Assembly: GCA_036504155.1 (NCBI GenBank)
Contig: DASXVQ010000154.1
Span: 20,153-84,152 of the forward strand
From: JACRCT01 sp036504155
Lineage (GTDB): Bacteria; Myxococcota; Myxococcia; Myxococcales; UBA5297
Length of the DNA stretch: 64,000 nucleotides
Direction of reading: 5' to 3'
Position numbers and translations under genes: made by a program. This document shows positions 8,521-19,999 of the stretch, in pieces (positions within the stretch are counted from its first letter, which is position 1; every line of letters begins with the position of its first letter). The notes beneath the pieces are model-generated. The model was not told the DNA's origin and ran no database searches. It was given only the letters and a program-made list of their open reading frames with translations.

Positions 8521-10534
8521 TTGTGCGACCGACCCTCGCCCATGCGCTCGCAGCGCTCGTCGCCGCTGCGGCCCTGTCCCTCTCCAGCTGTCGGTGCGGC
8601 GAGCCGGCCAAGCCGCCTCCTCCGCCGGCGCAGGCGCAGGCGGGGCTCGCCGAGCTGGTGACGGTCGAGGGACCGGTCGAGCTGACCCGGGCCGGCAAGG
8701 CCGAGCCGGCCAAGGCGCCGCTGACGCTGCTCAAGGGCGACGCGCTGGCCACCGGCGAGAAGGGCCGCGCGGTGCTGCGCTTCAAGGGCGGCCGCGAGGT
8801 GGAGCTGGGCGAGAACGCCCGCTTCGTCATCTCCGAGGGCGCCGGGGAGATCTCGCTGGAGATCACCGGCGGCATGGTCATCTCCCGCGTCACCGGCGGC
8901 GGCGCCGGCGGCCCGCCCGGCGAGGGCGGCGTGACGCTGGCCATCCTCACCCCCGGCGGCATCACCCGCGTCCCCCTCGGGGGCGAGGCCACGGTCGACG
9001 TCGGCGCCGGCGGCACCACCATCGAGGTCCGCACCGGGGAGATCACCTTCGTCGGCAAGGACGGCCAGAGCCGCGCCGTCAAGGGCGGCGAGAAGGTCGA
9101 GGTCGCCCTGGGCGAGGTTCGCATCGTGCGGCCCGGCGAGTCCCTGACGCCGGACGCCGGGGCGCCCGCCGACGGGGCCGGAGCCGCGGTGACGCTGGAC
9201 GCCATCCTGGTCACCCTCTCCGCCGAGCGCGGCGTGGTGCAGGTCAAGGGCGCCTCCGACGCCAAGTACCGCGCGGTGGCCAAGAGCGGCGAGGCGATCG
9301 CCCAGGGCACGGCCTTCAAGCTGGCCCCCGGGAGCAAGGGGACGCTCGCGGGCGGCGGCATCAAGGTCAAGCTCGCCGGCGGCTCCGAGGGCTCGCTGGG
9401 CAAGGTCGAGAAGACCGCCGACGGCGCCGAGAGCTACGAGCTGGGCCTGGCCAAGGGCAGCGCCCAGCTGGTCTTCGACCAGCCCGGCAAGAAGATCGTC
9501 AAGCTCGCGGGGCCGAACGGCACCGCCGAGGTCGAGGGCGACGGCGAGGCCACCCTGGCCTGGGCCCGCGACGCGAAGACCGGGCGCCTCGAGGTGCAGG
9601 CCGGCTCGGTCCAGGTGCGCTACCAGGGCCAGACGCAGGCGCTCTCCGCCGGCGACTCGGCCAAGCTCAGCAAGGGCATCTCCCTGGGGCCGCGCAAGGC
9701 GCCCCCGGCGGTCTCGCTGCCCGCCGGACGGCGCGTGCGCGTGTTCGCCAACGGGCTGCGCGAGGTGGCGCTGACCTGGCCCACGCTGCCGGGCGCCAAG
9801 CGCATCGAGGTCTCGCTCGACCCGGCCTTCAAGGAAGTGCTGCTCTCCGGTGCCGCGACCGGCAACCAGATCGCCGCCGCCGCTCCGGCGCAGGGCGAGC
9901 TGAACTGGCGGGTGCTGGGCGAGCGTGGCGGCGAGCCGTTGGCCAGGGGCCGGGCGAGCTTCGGCCCGGAGAGGGTCGTCGCCATGGCCGGCGGCCACCC
10001 CATCAACGAGGTCGCCGAGACGGGCTTGAAGGCGACCGTCTACTACCAGAGCGTGCTGCCCGCGCTCGTCTTCTCCTTCCCCGCGGTCGAAGGCGCCTCC
10101 AAGTACCGGGTGCGCGTCTACAAGGCCGACGAGCTGATCAAGCCGCTGGTCGACAAGACCGTCACCGAGCGCCGCTTCGCCGCCGAGCCCGGCAAGCTGG
10201 CCGAGGGTGGCTACCTGTGGAACGCGACGCCCCTGGGCGCGGCGGGCAACGAGCTCGCCGGCGGGCGCATGAACCGCCTGGACATCGTGTATGACAACGC
10301 GATGGTGGCGCTGACCATCCAGGAGCCGGGGCCGGGGCCCCTGGGCGCGGGCGCGGAGATCAAGACCCGCGGCGTCGCGCCCCTGGGCAGCAAGCTGTTC
10401 GTCAACGGCAAGAGCGCGGCGCTCGACCCGCAGGGGCGCTTCGAGCTCAGCGTGCCCAGGGCTGCCACCCTGGTGTACCGCCTGGTGGGCGCCGACGGCT
10501 CCGAGAGCTACTGGCTGCGAGGTACGGCCTCCCG

Positions 10535-10538
<4 letters not shown>
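8517..10538 (+). CDS. FecR-domain lipoprotein
   Basis: 673-residue predicted lipoprotein with a GTG start overlapping the previous stop (GTGA). The lipobox is LSSC with Cys25, followed by a Pro-rich spacer. Residues about 45-180 match the FecR domain (LKGDALATGEKGRAVLRFKGG, then a NARFVISEG strand). A second, more divergent FecR-like segment lies at about 235-390. The C-terminal half contains Ig/fibronectin-like modules. In ferric-citrate systems FecR passes a signal to a sigma factor; in Myxococcota, FecR-domain lipoproteins are common beside Ser/Thr kinases without iron genes. The stop overlaps the ATG of the kinase, which supports a shared envelope-sensing role. Confidence 0.82.
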
Positions 10539-12283
<1,745 letters not shown>

Positions 12284-12344
12284 AGCCTGGCCTCCAGTGT
12301 CGGGCCGCAGGCACAGGTGCGACGGCATCCCCCGTTTGGATGGT

Positions 12345-12373
12345 TTGCGGCGGCCCTGGCCGTTCCGTATACG
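12345..12373 (+). promoter_or_regulatory. Candidate sigma-70-type promoter for nfnAB
   Basis: TTGCGG (12345-12350) and TATACG (12368-12373) are separated by exactly 17 bases in an unusually AT-rich stretch between the kinase gene and nfnA. A 34-41 base leader follows, with AAGGTG five bases before the ATG at 12414. Spacing and placement fit a housekeeping promoter; the match to consensus is only moderate. Confidence 0.4.
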
Positions 12374-12413
12374 CAGCCAGTAAATTTTCAAGTCTCGAAC
12401 GTTAAGGTGTCTT

Positions 12414-13337
12414 ATGAGCGAAGCCTTGGCCCATGGCCTGCTGCTGAAGAAGGACTTCCTGGGCCCCAAGGTGGCCCGCTACGTGGTGGCCGCGCCGGCC
12501 ATCGCGCGGCGCCGGCGCCCGGGGCAGTTCGTGATCGTGCGGCTGCGCGAGGGCGGCGAGCGCATCCCGCTGACCATCGCCGACGCCGACCCCGAGAAGG
12601 GGACCATCACCCTCATCGTCCAGGAGGTGGGCAAGACCACCGCCGAGATGGCGCACCTGATGCGCGAGGGCGAGAGGTTCCTGGACGTGCTCGGGCCGCT
12701 GGGCATGGCGACCCACATCGAGAAGCTGGGGCGCGTCATCGCGGTGGGCGGGGGCATCGGCATCGCCCCGCTGCACCCCATCGCCCAGGCCATGAAGGCC
12801 GCCGGCAACGAGGTGGTCGGGGTGCTGGGCGCGCGCACCAAGGACCTGCTGATCTTCGAGGAGGAGATGGAGCGGGCCTGCAGCCGCCTGCGCGTCTACA
12901 CCGACGACGGCAGCCGCGGGGTCAAGGGCCTGGTCACCGACGCCATCCGCGCCGAGGTGGCCGAGCACGGCAAGGCCGACCTGGTGGTGGCCATCGGGCC
13001 GCTGGTGATGATGAAGTTCGTCTCCGCGCTGACCCGGGAGCTGGGCCTCAAGACCCTGGTGAGCCTGAACCCGGTGATGGTCGACGGCACCGGGATGTGC
13101 GGCGGCTGCCGCGTGACGGTGGGCGGCAAGGTGAAGTTCGTCTGCGTGGACGGCCCGGAGTTCGACGCCCACGCCGTGGACTTCGACGAGCTGCAGCGCC
13201 GGCAGCGCTTCTACGCGCCGACCGAGAAGAGCAGCTACCAGGATTTCCTCAAGCAGCACGACCACGCGCCGCAGGACTGCGCGCTGCGTTGGCCCGAGCT
13301 CGCCAAGACTGCGGCGGCGGGCGGAGAGAAGCGATGA
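12414..13337 (+). CDS. nfnA: NfnA / PyrK-like NAD(P)H:ferredoxin oxidoreductase small subunit
   Basis: 307-residue flavoprotein subunit. The N-terminal FAD-binding barrel has RRPGQFVIVRL and ERIPLTIAD. The nucleotide-binding half has VGGGIGIAPLHPIA. A C-terminal iron-sulfur motif, DGTGMCGGCRV...FVCVDGPEFD, supplies Cys229, Cys232 and Cys244, with an Asp just before, as described for NfnA where the [2Fe-2S] cluster has three Cys and one Asp ligand. Paired with NfnB it would couple NADH, NADPH and ferredoxin by electron bifurcation; older annotations call such pairs sulfide dehydrogenase or GltA-like. Its stop overlaps the NfnB start (ATGA). Confidence 0.88.
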   Translation: MSEALAHGLLLKKDFLGPKVARYVVAAPAIARRRRPGQFVIVRLREGGERIPLTIADADPEKGTITLIVQEVGKTTAEMAHLMREGERFLDVLGPLGMATHIEKLGRVIAVGGGIGIAPLHPIAQAMKAAGNEVVGVLGARTKDLLIFEEEMERACSRLRVYTDDGSRGVKGLVTDAIRAEVAEHGKADLVVAIGPLVMMKFVSALTRELGLKTLVSLNPVMVDGTGMCGGCRVTVGGKVKFVCVDGPEFDAHAVDFDELQRRQRFYAPTEKSSYQDFLKQHDHAPQDCALRWPELAKTAAAGGEKR

Positions 13338-14824
13338 GCGCCCCAGAGAACGCCAAGCCGAACCCCGCGATCGAGCTGCCCGAGCGGGGCGAGCCGAAGA
13401 TCACCAACAAGGAGCGCATGGCCATCCCGCGCCAGCCCATGCCGCACCAGGGCAGCGACGCGCGGGTGGGCAACTTCGGAGAGGTGGCGCTGGGACTGGA
13501 GGCGCAGGCGGTGCGCATGGAGGCGCTGCGCTGCCTGCAGTGCAAGGACAAGAGCTGCATGAAGGGGTGCCCGGTGGGCATCGACATCCCCGGCTTCATC
13601 AAGAAGGCGGCGGAGGGCGACTTCGCCGAGGGCATCCGCATCCTCAAGGAGGACAACATCCTGCCGGCGGTCTGCGGACGCGTCTGCCCGCAGGAGGAGC
13701 AGTGCGAGGCCGTGTGCACCATCGGCAAGCGCACCGCCCCGGTGGCCATCGGCCGCATCGAGCGGTTCCTGGCGGACTGGGAGCGCGAGACCGGGCGCAT
13801 CAAGCCCATCGCCCCCGGAGCGCCGACGGGCAAGAGGGTGGCCATCGTCGGGGCCGGGCCCGCGGGGCTGACCGCCGCCGCCGACCTCGCCCGCTTGGGC
13901 CACAAGGTCGTGGTCTTCGAGGCGCTGCACAAGCCGGGCGGGGTGCTGGTCTACGGCATCCCCGAGTTCCGGCTCCCCAAGAAGATCGTCGAGATCGAGG
14001 TGAAGGGCCTGGAGTCGGCGGGAGTCGAGTTCCAGAACAGCGTGGTGATCGGCCAGACCATCACCATCGACGAGCTGATCGCCACCTACGACGCCGTCTT
14101 CGTCGCCACCGGCGCCGGCCTGCCCAACTTCATGAACGTGCCGGGCGAGAACCTCAACGGCATCTACGCGGCCAACGAGTACCTGACCCGCGTCAACCTC
14201 ATGAAGGCCTACGACCCGAACACCGCCGACACGCCGGTGGCGAAGAGCAAGGCGGTGGCGGTCGTCGGCGGAGGCAACGTGGCGATGGACGCCGCGCGCA
14301 CCGCCCGCCGACTCGGGGCGGCGAGCGTCTACCTCGTGTACCGGCGCACGCGGCAGGAGATGCCGGCGCGCCTCGAGGAGGTCGCCCACGCCGAGGAGGA
14401 GGGAATCCAGTTCCTCTTCCTGCACAACCCGGTGCGCTACGAAGGAGACGCCGAGGGCCGGGTGGCCAAGGCCGTCTGCGAGAAGATGGTGCTCGGCGAG
14501 CCCGACGCCTCCGGGCGCCGCAAGCCCGTGGCCACCGGCGAGTTCGTCGATTTGGCCGTGGACACCGTCGTGGTCTCCATCGGCAACGGGCCCAACCCGC
14601 TCGTGCCGCGGACGACCCCGGGGCTCAAGACGAAGAAGTGGGGCAACATCCTCACCGAGAAGACGACGGGCAGGACGAGCCTCAAGGGCGTCTGGGCCGG
14701 CGGCGACATCGTGCTCGGCGCGGCGACCGTCATCCTCGCCATGGGCGCGGGACGCACCGCGGCCAAGAGCATCCACGAGTACCTGAGCACCGGGGCCTGG
14801 ACGGAGCCGGTGCTGGATTCCTGA
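13334..14824 (+). CDS. nfnB: NfnB / GltD-like NADPH-dependent oxidoreductase large subunit
   Basis: 496-residue flavoprotein. The N-terminal region carries two ferredoxin-like Cys groups (LRCLQCKDKSCMKGCP and CGRVCPQEEQCEAVC) for two [4Fe-4S] clusters, then an FAD Rossmann motif (VAIVGAGPAGLTAAADLARLG) and an NADPH motif (VAVVGGGNVAMDAARTARRLG). The end has the usual GVWAGGDIVLGAATVILAMGAGR FAD closure. The absence of a large glutaminase or synthase subunit nearby favours NfnB over a true glutamate synthase small subunit. The start at 13334 overlaps the nfnA stop. The operon ends at a strong hairpin terminator 27 bases later. Confidence 0.92.
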   Translation: MSAPENAKPNPAIELPERGEPKITNKERMAIPRQPMPHQGSDARVGNFGEVALGLEAQAVRMEALRCLQCKDKSCMKGCPVGIDIPGFIKKAAEGDFAEGIRILKEDNILPAVCGRVCPQEEQCEAVCTIGKRTAPVAIGRIERFLADWERETGRIKPIAPGAPTGKRVAIVGAGPAGLTAAADLARLGHKVVVFEALHKPGGVLVYGIPEFRLPKKIVEIEVKGLESAGVEFQNSVVIGQTITIDELIATYDAVFVATGAGLPNFMNVPGENLNGIYAANEYLTRVNLMKAYDPNTADTPVAKSKAVAVVGGGNVAMDAARTARRLGAASVYLVYRRTRQEMPARLEEVAHAEEEGIQFLFLHNPVRYEGDAEGRVAKAVCEKMVLGEPDASGRRKPVATGEFVDLAVDTVVVSIGNGPNPLVPRTTPGLKTKKWGNILTEKTTGRTSLKGVWAGGDIVLGAATVILAMGAGRTAAKSIHEYLSTGAWTEPVLDS

Positions 14825-14851
14825 GGCTCAGCGGCGGGGAACGAAGGCACG

Positions 14852-14884
14852 GGCCGCCCGGAGACATCGGGCGGCCTTCTTCGT
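14852..14884 (+). terminator. Intrinsic terminator after nfnB
   Basis: A 9-bp perfect stem (GGCCGCCCG / CGGGCGGCC, 14852-14860 and 14868-14876) with a 7-base loop, followed by TTCTTCGTT. AACGAAG lies upstream and its complement CTTCGTT downstream, so the structure may work in both directions. A near-identical element follows the next gene. Confidence 0.85.
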
Positions 14885-15059
14885 TGCGGGGATCGGAGCC
14901 TCTCGCAATCCCGGTCGCGCCGCCCACACCGGAGGTGCAGGTCGCGATCGCTCCGCGCGGGCCACGGGTGGCCGGCCCGGGCGCGCCTTGAAGCAAGGTC
15001 GGATCCTGTGTAGGTTCCGCGCGCTTCATGGCAGCACCGTTCTCTTCTCAAGGAGTCCC

Positions 15060-16490
15060 ATGCAACGAACGATCTTGTCTCTCGCCGTCGCCACCTCGTG
15101 TGCGATCGCGTCCCCGAGTCATGCCAACGTCTCCTTCGCGAACGCGCCCAAGCAGACCGAGGCGCAGGCGAAGTACTTCACCTGGGAGAACCAGGCCGGA
15201 GGCCTGCACTGCGCCACCAAGGGCAAGATGAAGGAGCTCGTCGAGGATCCGTACAAGTGCTACATCAAGCTCGACGAGTGCAAGGCGTCCTTCGACGCGC
15301 TGACCGGCAAGCTCGACCCCGAGATGGCGCAGTTGTTCGCCGACCTCGCCCAGATCGATCCCGCCGCGCCCAAGGCCAGCTTCGTGAACACCTGCCCCGG
15401 TGACGGGCCGGAATTCGTCGAGTCCCTGGCCATTCGCGGTCTCGGCTACCTGCGCAACCCCGCGAACGCCAAGACGCTGCAGACGATCGTCGAGGGCGAG
15501 CGCGCCAAGGCCATCGGGCCGGGCTTGCGCACGGAGGTCACCGAGGCCCTGCACTTCATGGGCAGCAAGGACGCCGCCGAGGCCAGCTACAAGAATCTGC
15601 TCTCCGTCACCAGCATGGACCCGGAGTACAAGGACCTCATCTTGTGGGACCTCGCCCGCTGGAACAGCGACGCCGGCGTGGAGTTCTGCCAGGCGGCGCT
15701 CACCGACGACGGCCAGAAGAAGACCCACGACGCCTGCATCTTCTACCTGGGCATGCGCAAGACGACGGCGGCCATCCCGCTGCTGCAGCGCGGCTTCGAG
15801 AAGAAGGAGATCGTGACCCTGCACGCCTACGGGCAGATGGGTGACAAGGCCCTCCTCAAGGACATCCAGGCCTACCTCGAGGCCAAGGACGGCCAGCCCG
15901 GCCGCACCCGCATCCCGGCGCTCGTCGCCGCGGCGAACTACGGGGACAAGAAGGCGCTGGCGGAGCTGCTGACCTGGGCGGCGGGCAAGAAGCCGATGAG
16001 CAAGAAGGACCAGGAGAAGGCGGCGAAGGCGAAGAAGAAGCCGGCCAAGACCGACGAGAAGGTCGACCCGGAGTTCATCATGTACGCGGCGATGGAGAGC
16101 CTGCTGCTCACCGACGCCGACGCGATCAAGCAGATGAACAAGGCGCTGCAGACCGCGGCCGCGAGCAAGGACGAGAAGGCGTGGAAGGGCTTCGTCTACG
16201 CCACCGTCGCGCTCGCCCAGCGCGGCGACGCCAAGGCCATCGCCGCGGTCGGCGAGCTGATCAACCACACCAAGGAGGACATCCGCAACGCCGCCATCTC
16301 CGCCGTCGGCGGCCGGGAAGCGGACGTGGGTGAGTACTGGTACTTCGCGGGCAAGGGCTACATCGCCGACGCGAGCATCGTCGCGGCCCTGGAGAAGTAC
16401 TACGGCGTGGAAGGCAAGAAGGAGAACAAGAGCCGCGCCATCCGCGCGCTCGCCACCACGCAGATGATGCTGGTCGCGCCCGCCAAGTAG
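15060..16490 (+). CDS. Secreted HEAT-like repeat protein, unknown function
   Basis: 476-residue exported protein. The start at 15060 (RBS AAGGAG) yields a signal peptide cleaved after SPSHA. The mature part is made of helical pairs of 30-40 residues (for example AIRGLGYLRNPANAKTLQTI and YLGMRKTTAAIPLLQRGFEK) that read like HEAT or armadillo repeats. A Lys-rich stretch (SKKDQEKAAKAKKKPAK) lies at about residues 320-335. A few Cys residues in the N-terminal third may form disulfides. HEAT solenoids bind proteins; no catalytic motif is seen. It stands alone between two similar terminators. Confidence 0.65.
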   Translation: MQRTILSLAVATSCAIASPSHANVSFANAPKQTEAQAKYFTWENQAGGLHCATKGKMKELVEDPYKCYIKLDECKASFDALTGKLDPEMAQLFADLAQIDPAAPKASFVNTCPGDGPEFVESLAIRGLGYLRNPANAKTLQTIVEGERAKAIGPGLRTEVTEALHFMGSKDAAEASYKNLLSVTSMDPEYKDLILWDLARWNSDAGVEFCQAALTDDGQKKTHDACIFYLGMRKTTAAIPLLQRGFEKKEIVTLHAYGQMGDKALLKDIQAYLEAKDGQPGRTRIPALVAAANYGDKKALAELLTWAAGKKPMSKKDQEKAAKAKKKPAKTDEKVDPEFIMYAAMESLLLTDADAIKQMNKALQTAAASKDEKAWKGFVYATVALAQRGDAKAIAAVGELINHTKEDIRNAAISAVGGREADVGEYWYFAGKGYIADASIVAALEKYYGVEGKKENKSRAIRALATTQMMLVAPAK

Positions 16491-16524
16491 GCTTCGACGC
16501 GGAAGCGACGAAAGAGAAAGAAGC

Positions 16525-16556
16525 GGGCCGCCCGGGAGGATCGGGCGGCCCTCTTC
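16525..16556 (+). terminator. Intrinsic terminator, near-copy of the nfnB terminator
   Basis: Ten-base stem GGGCCGCCCG / CGGGCGGCCC (16525-16534 and 16542-16551), 7-base loop, then TCTTCGTTG. Stem, GAT before the right arm and the TCTTCGTTGCGGG tail match the element at 14852, so this is a recurring cassette and not chance similarity. Confidence 0.85.
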
Positions 16557-16595
16557 GTTGCGGGCTCAGCAAGAGCGGGCACGGTTCCCAGGCCA

Positions 16596-16621
16596 TAGCC
16601 GGAGGTTCGGACCTCCGGCTA
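16596..16621. repeat. REP-like palindrome
   Basis: Perfect 11-base inverted repeat TAGCCGGAGGT with a TCGG loop, directly upstream of the Clp-like ATPase gene (start 16637). Similar AGCCGG...CCCGGCGGGCGG palindromes occur at 20067-20098 and 45168-45200, suggesting a dispersed family. It could also affect translation of the following gene. Confidence 0.55.
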
Positions 16622-16636
16622 CGATGCCGCCCCAAG

Positions 16637-19600
16637 ATGCCCACCGCGCCCGCCACCCCCCAGCCGCTCGAGATCGCCACTCCGCTGCTCTGCCAGGAGC
16701 TGTGGGGCGGAGGTTTCCTGGTCGCCCCCGTGGCCAACTCCGAGCTCGCCTGCCGCGGCGACACGCTGGCCGCTTGCCTTGCCGAGCAGCGCCTCTTCCT
16801 CGAAGAGTACCTGGCTGCCGCCGAGCCGGGGGTCGTGGCCCGCTACGCCGTTCCGTCGTCGGCCAAGCTCGTCGATCTCGAGATCGACGCCCCGCGCGCC
16901 GACCTCCCCAAGCGCCTCGCCATCCCCGGCTCCATCTCGCTGACGTGCGTCGCCGTCTCCTTCAAGGAGGAGAGCTGGGCCTTCCTGCCGACCCTGGGGC
17001 ACGCGGTCCGCATCGAGGCGAAGGCCGACCTCGTCGAGGTGGTCAAGGCCGAGGCCGAGCGCCTCATCGCCGCGCTCGAGCTGTCGCCCTCCGATTGGCT
17101 GCGCCTCCTGCCTCCGCGCTCGCAGTCGTTGGAGTGGATCACGCTGCGGCTGCGCCGGCCCGACCTCGACACGGTCGACAAGGCCCGTGCGGCGCGCAAG
17201 AAGGCGGTCAAGGAGAAGCGCTCCGCCGAGGCCGTCGAGATCCTCTCTTCGGTCGCGGCGGGCCTTCACCTGCGTCCCGAGGCCAAGTCGGCCCCGAAGC
17301 TCGTCGGCCGCGACCGCGAGCTGGCCGAGCTCTCCTCTCTTCTGGGCGCCAAGGAGCGCACGCCGCTGCTGCTCGTCGGGCCGGAGCTGTGTGGCAAGAC
17401 CGCGCTCCTCTACGCCTGGTTGCGGCAGGAGCGCGCCGAGGGCCGCCAGCGCCAGGTCTGGGCCACCTCCGCCTCGCGCCTGATGGCCGGGATGAGTGGC
17501 CTGGGCCAGTGGCAGGAGCGCGTGCGCCGCGTGGTCGAGGCGGCCGCCGAGCTGGACGCGGTCCTCTGGTTCGAGAACGTCGCCGACCTGCTCGCCCAGC
17601 ACGCCTCGGAGTCGCTGGACGTCGCCGGCGCGCTCAAGCCCGCGCTCCAGGAGGGCAAGGTCCGCTTCGCCGGCGAGATCTCCCCCGACTCGCTCGACCT
17701 GCTCGAGGCCCGCCACGCCGGATTCCTCTCCGCGCTCTCGCGGCTGCGCGTCGAGCCCCTGAGCGCCAAGGCCACCACCGAGGTCCTCTCGCAGCGCGTC
17801 GCCTTCTTCGCCCACAGCGAGCCCGACCTGCCCAACCTCGTGCCGGCGGCCGTTCCGCGCCTGGTGGAGCTGGTCGAGCGCTACCTGCCGTACCGCGCGT
17901 TCCCCGGAAAGGCGGTGCGCCTGCTCGACGAATTGCGCGCCGCCCACCGCGGCGAGCGCACGCCGTCCGGCCCGCGCCCGCTCGACTCCGGCGACGTCTA
18001 CCGGATGTTCAGCCTCAAGACGGGCGTCCCGGAGTTCCTGCTGCGCGAGGACCGCGCGCTCGTGGCCGGCGAGGTGACCGCCGCGTTCCAGAAGCAGCTC
18101 GTCGGCCAGGGCGAGGCCGTGCGCCGCGTCGTCGAGGCGCTCTGCGAAGTGAAGGCGGGCCTGCAGCCCATCGGCAAGCCGTTGGCGACCTTCCTCTTCG
18201 TCGGCCCCACCGGCGTCGGCAAGACCGAGCTCGCGCGCCAGCTCGCGTCCTTCCTCTTCGGCTCTCCCGACCGGCTCTTCCGCTTCGACATGAGCGAGTT
18301 CGCCGACCCCTATGCGGCCGCTCGACTGTTCCAAGGCAACGACCGCAGTGAGGGATTGCTGACGCGCCGCCTGCGGCAGCAGCCGTTCTGCGTGCTCCTG
18401 CTCGACGAGATCGAGAAGGCCCACCCGGCGGTCTTCGACCTGCTGCTTCAGGTGCTCGGCGAGGGACGGCTCACCGACGCCCGCGGCCGCACGGCCTTCT
18501 TCCAGAACGCCCTGGTCGTCCTCACCAGCAACCTCGGAGCCTCGCACCGGCGCGGCGCGCTGGGCATCGGCGCAGCGCCGGAGGCCGACGAGCGCCACTA
18601 TCGCCGCGAGGTGGAGAAGGCCTTCCGCCCCGAGCTGGTCAACCGCATCGATCACATCGTCCCGTTCTCCTCGCTGGGCGTGGAGGAGGCGCGCGCGGTC
18701 ACCCGGCTGGTGGTCGACAAGCTTCGCGGGCGGCGCGGCCTCTCCGGCGCCGGAGTCGGGCTCGAGGTCGACGATGCGGTCGTCGACTCGCTCGCGCGCA
18801 GCGGCTACGAGCCGGTGTACGGCGCGCGGGCGCTGCGCCGCGGCGTGGAGGATCGACTGGTGGCGCCGTTGGCCCAGGCCCTCTCCGAGGCCCGGGGGAT
18901 GGCCACCAGCGCCCACGTCGAGACCGCGGGGGAAGGCGGCAGCGGCGGCATCAACGTCCAGATCGAAAAGGTCGTCGTCGGCGGAGCGTACGGGACGCTG
19001 GCCCCGCTGCGCGCGATGCAGGAGCGACGGCGCTTCGCCGATCGCATCCTGGCTATGGAGTCCATCGAGCAGATGCGCGAGCAGATCGCGCTGATCGTCT
19101 CCCAGCTCTCCCGCGCCGATGGGCGCACCAAGGCCAGCCAGGAGCTGGCGGCGACCTACAAGACGCTGCGCGGCGACCACCAGCGGATGGCGGCGCTCCT
19201 GCGCGAGGCGGACGAGCTGCGCGGCGGGCTGGAGGCGGCCGAGGAGCTCTCCATGCTGGCGTGGTTCGCCCAGGAGAACTTCGAGCCGTTCGTCGCCGAG
19301 AGCAACACGCTCGCGAGGCGGCTGCGGCGGCTGGGGCCGTCCTTGATCCTGGGGATGGAGCCGCGCCGCGACGCCATCACGCTGGTGCTGCAGGAGACCG
19401 ACGACGCCCGCGCGCTCGACGTCTGGCTCCTCCCGCTGCTCGCCGAGGCCAAGTCCCGCCGCTGGACGATCGAGGGCCGGCCGGGGATGAGCTACGACAA
19501 GGCCAAGCGCCGCCGCCGCTGGAGTGCGGTGGCGGAGCCGCAGGCGCTGGCCAAGCGGCTGGCCGCCAAGGATCGGGACTTCCGCGAGGTGCTGCTGCAC

Positions 19601-19999
19601 GTCTCCGGGCCGCAGGCCGGGATGCTGCTGGCGCTGGAGGCGGGCCTGCACCGCTTCCGCAAGATCAGCCCGAAGAGCGACCCGGCGCACCTGTGGGTCG
19701 TGCCGGTGGCGATGCGCTCCTCGGTGAGCGAGAGCGAGCTCGACTCGGGCCTCTTGCAGCCGGCCTCGCCGGTCCCCGCCAAGCAGCTGGGGCTGATGAG
19801 CGCGGTGCGGGTGCGCGGCGAGGAAGGCCAGGTCCAGATCTGCACCAAGGACCTGGTGCGCGAGTTCACGGCCGAGTCCTACTGGAAGGACTTCGAGGAG
19901 GTCGCCCTCGAGCACCTGATGCACCACGAGCAGAAGGGCGGCTTCGACCGCGAGGGCACCTACCGCTCGCCGCTGGATCTGGTGCCGCGCAAACAGTGA
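16637..19999 (+). CDS. Divergent Hsp100/Clp-like double AAA+ ATPase with C-terminal PCRF-like domain
   Basis: 1120 residues. I recognise neither a Clp N-domain nor a ClpB coiled-coil middle domain; a private region of about 235 residues comes first. D1: P-loop GPELCGKT at 248-255, but Walker B is VLWFEN (309-314), without the Asp-Glu pair. D2: P-loop GPTGVGKT at 523-530, Walker B LLLDEIEKAHP (D590, E591), sensor 1 TSNLG, sensor 2 GARALRR. The D2 pore loop GYVGY is absent. Residues about 800-1035 resemble the PCRF domain of release factors: a helical hairpin, MEPRRDAITLVLQ from 907, REVLLHVSGPQAGMLLALE from 983 and GLHRFRKISP around H1005. No GGQ motif exists. The role is unknown; an unfoldase acting near the ribosome is an inference. 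It has two relatives at 36.2-42 kb. Confidence 0.85.
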   Translation: MPTAPATPQPLEIATPLLCQELWGGGFLVAPVANSELACRGDTLAACLAEQRLFLEEYLAAAEPGVVARYAVPSSAKLVDLEIDAPRADLPKRLAIPGSISLTCVAVSFKEESWAFLPTLGHAVRIEAKADLVEVVKAEAERLIAALELSPSDWLRLLPPRSQSLEWITLRLRRPDLDTVDKARAARKKAVKEKRSAEAVEILSSVAAGLHLRPEAKSAPKLVGRDRELAELSSLLGAKERTPLLLVGPELCGKTALLYAWLRQERAEGRQRQVWATSASRLMAGMSGLGQWQERVRRVVEAAAELDAVLWFENVADLLAQHASESLDVAGALKPALQEGKVRFAGEISPDSLDLLEARHAGFLSALSRLRVEPLSAKATTEVLSQRVAFFAHSEPDLPNLVPAAVPRLVELVERYLPYRAFPGKAVRLLDELRAAHRGERTPSGPRPLDSGDVYRMFSLKTGVPEFLLREDRALVAGEVTAAFQKQLVGQGEAVRRVVEALCEVKAGLQPIGKPLATFLFVGPTGVGKTELARQLASFLFGSPDRLFRFDMSEFADPYAAARLFQGNDRSEGLLTRRLRQQPFCVLLLDEIEKAHPAVFDLLLQVLGEGRLTDARGRTAFFQNALVVLTSNLGASHRRGALGIGAAPEADERHYRREVEKAFRPELVNRIDHIVPFSSLGVEEARAVTRLVVDKLRGRRGLSGAGVGLEVDDAVVDSLARSGYEPVYGARALRRGVEDRLVAPLAQALSEARGMATSAHVETAGEGGSGGINVQIEKVVVGGAYGTLAPLRAMQERRRFADRILAMESIEQMREQIALIVSQLSRADGRTKASQELAATYKTLRGDHQRMAALLREADELRGGLEAAEELSMLAWFAQENFEPFVAESNTLARRLRRLGPSLILGMEPRRDAITLVLQETDDARALDVWLLPLLAEAKSRRWTIEGRPGMSYDKAKRRRRWSAVAEPQALAKRLAAKDRDFREVLLHVSGPQAGMLLALEAGLHRFRKISPKSDPAHLWVVPVAMRSSVSESELDSGLLQPASPVPAKQLGLMSAVRVRGEEGQVQICTKDLVREFTAESYWKDFEEVALEHLMHHEQKGGFDREGTYRSPLDLVPRKQ

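Noticed and set aside
13334..14824. Glutamate synthase small subunit (GltD)
   Set aside because: No large glutamate synthase subunit; overlap with the NfnA-like gene and the 2Fe-2S motif there fit NfnAB better.
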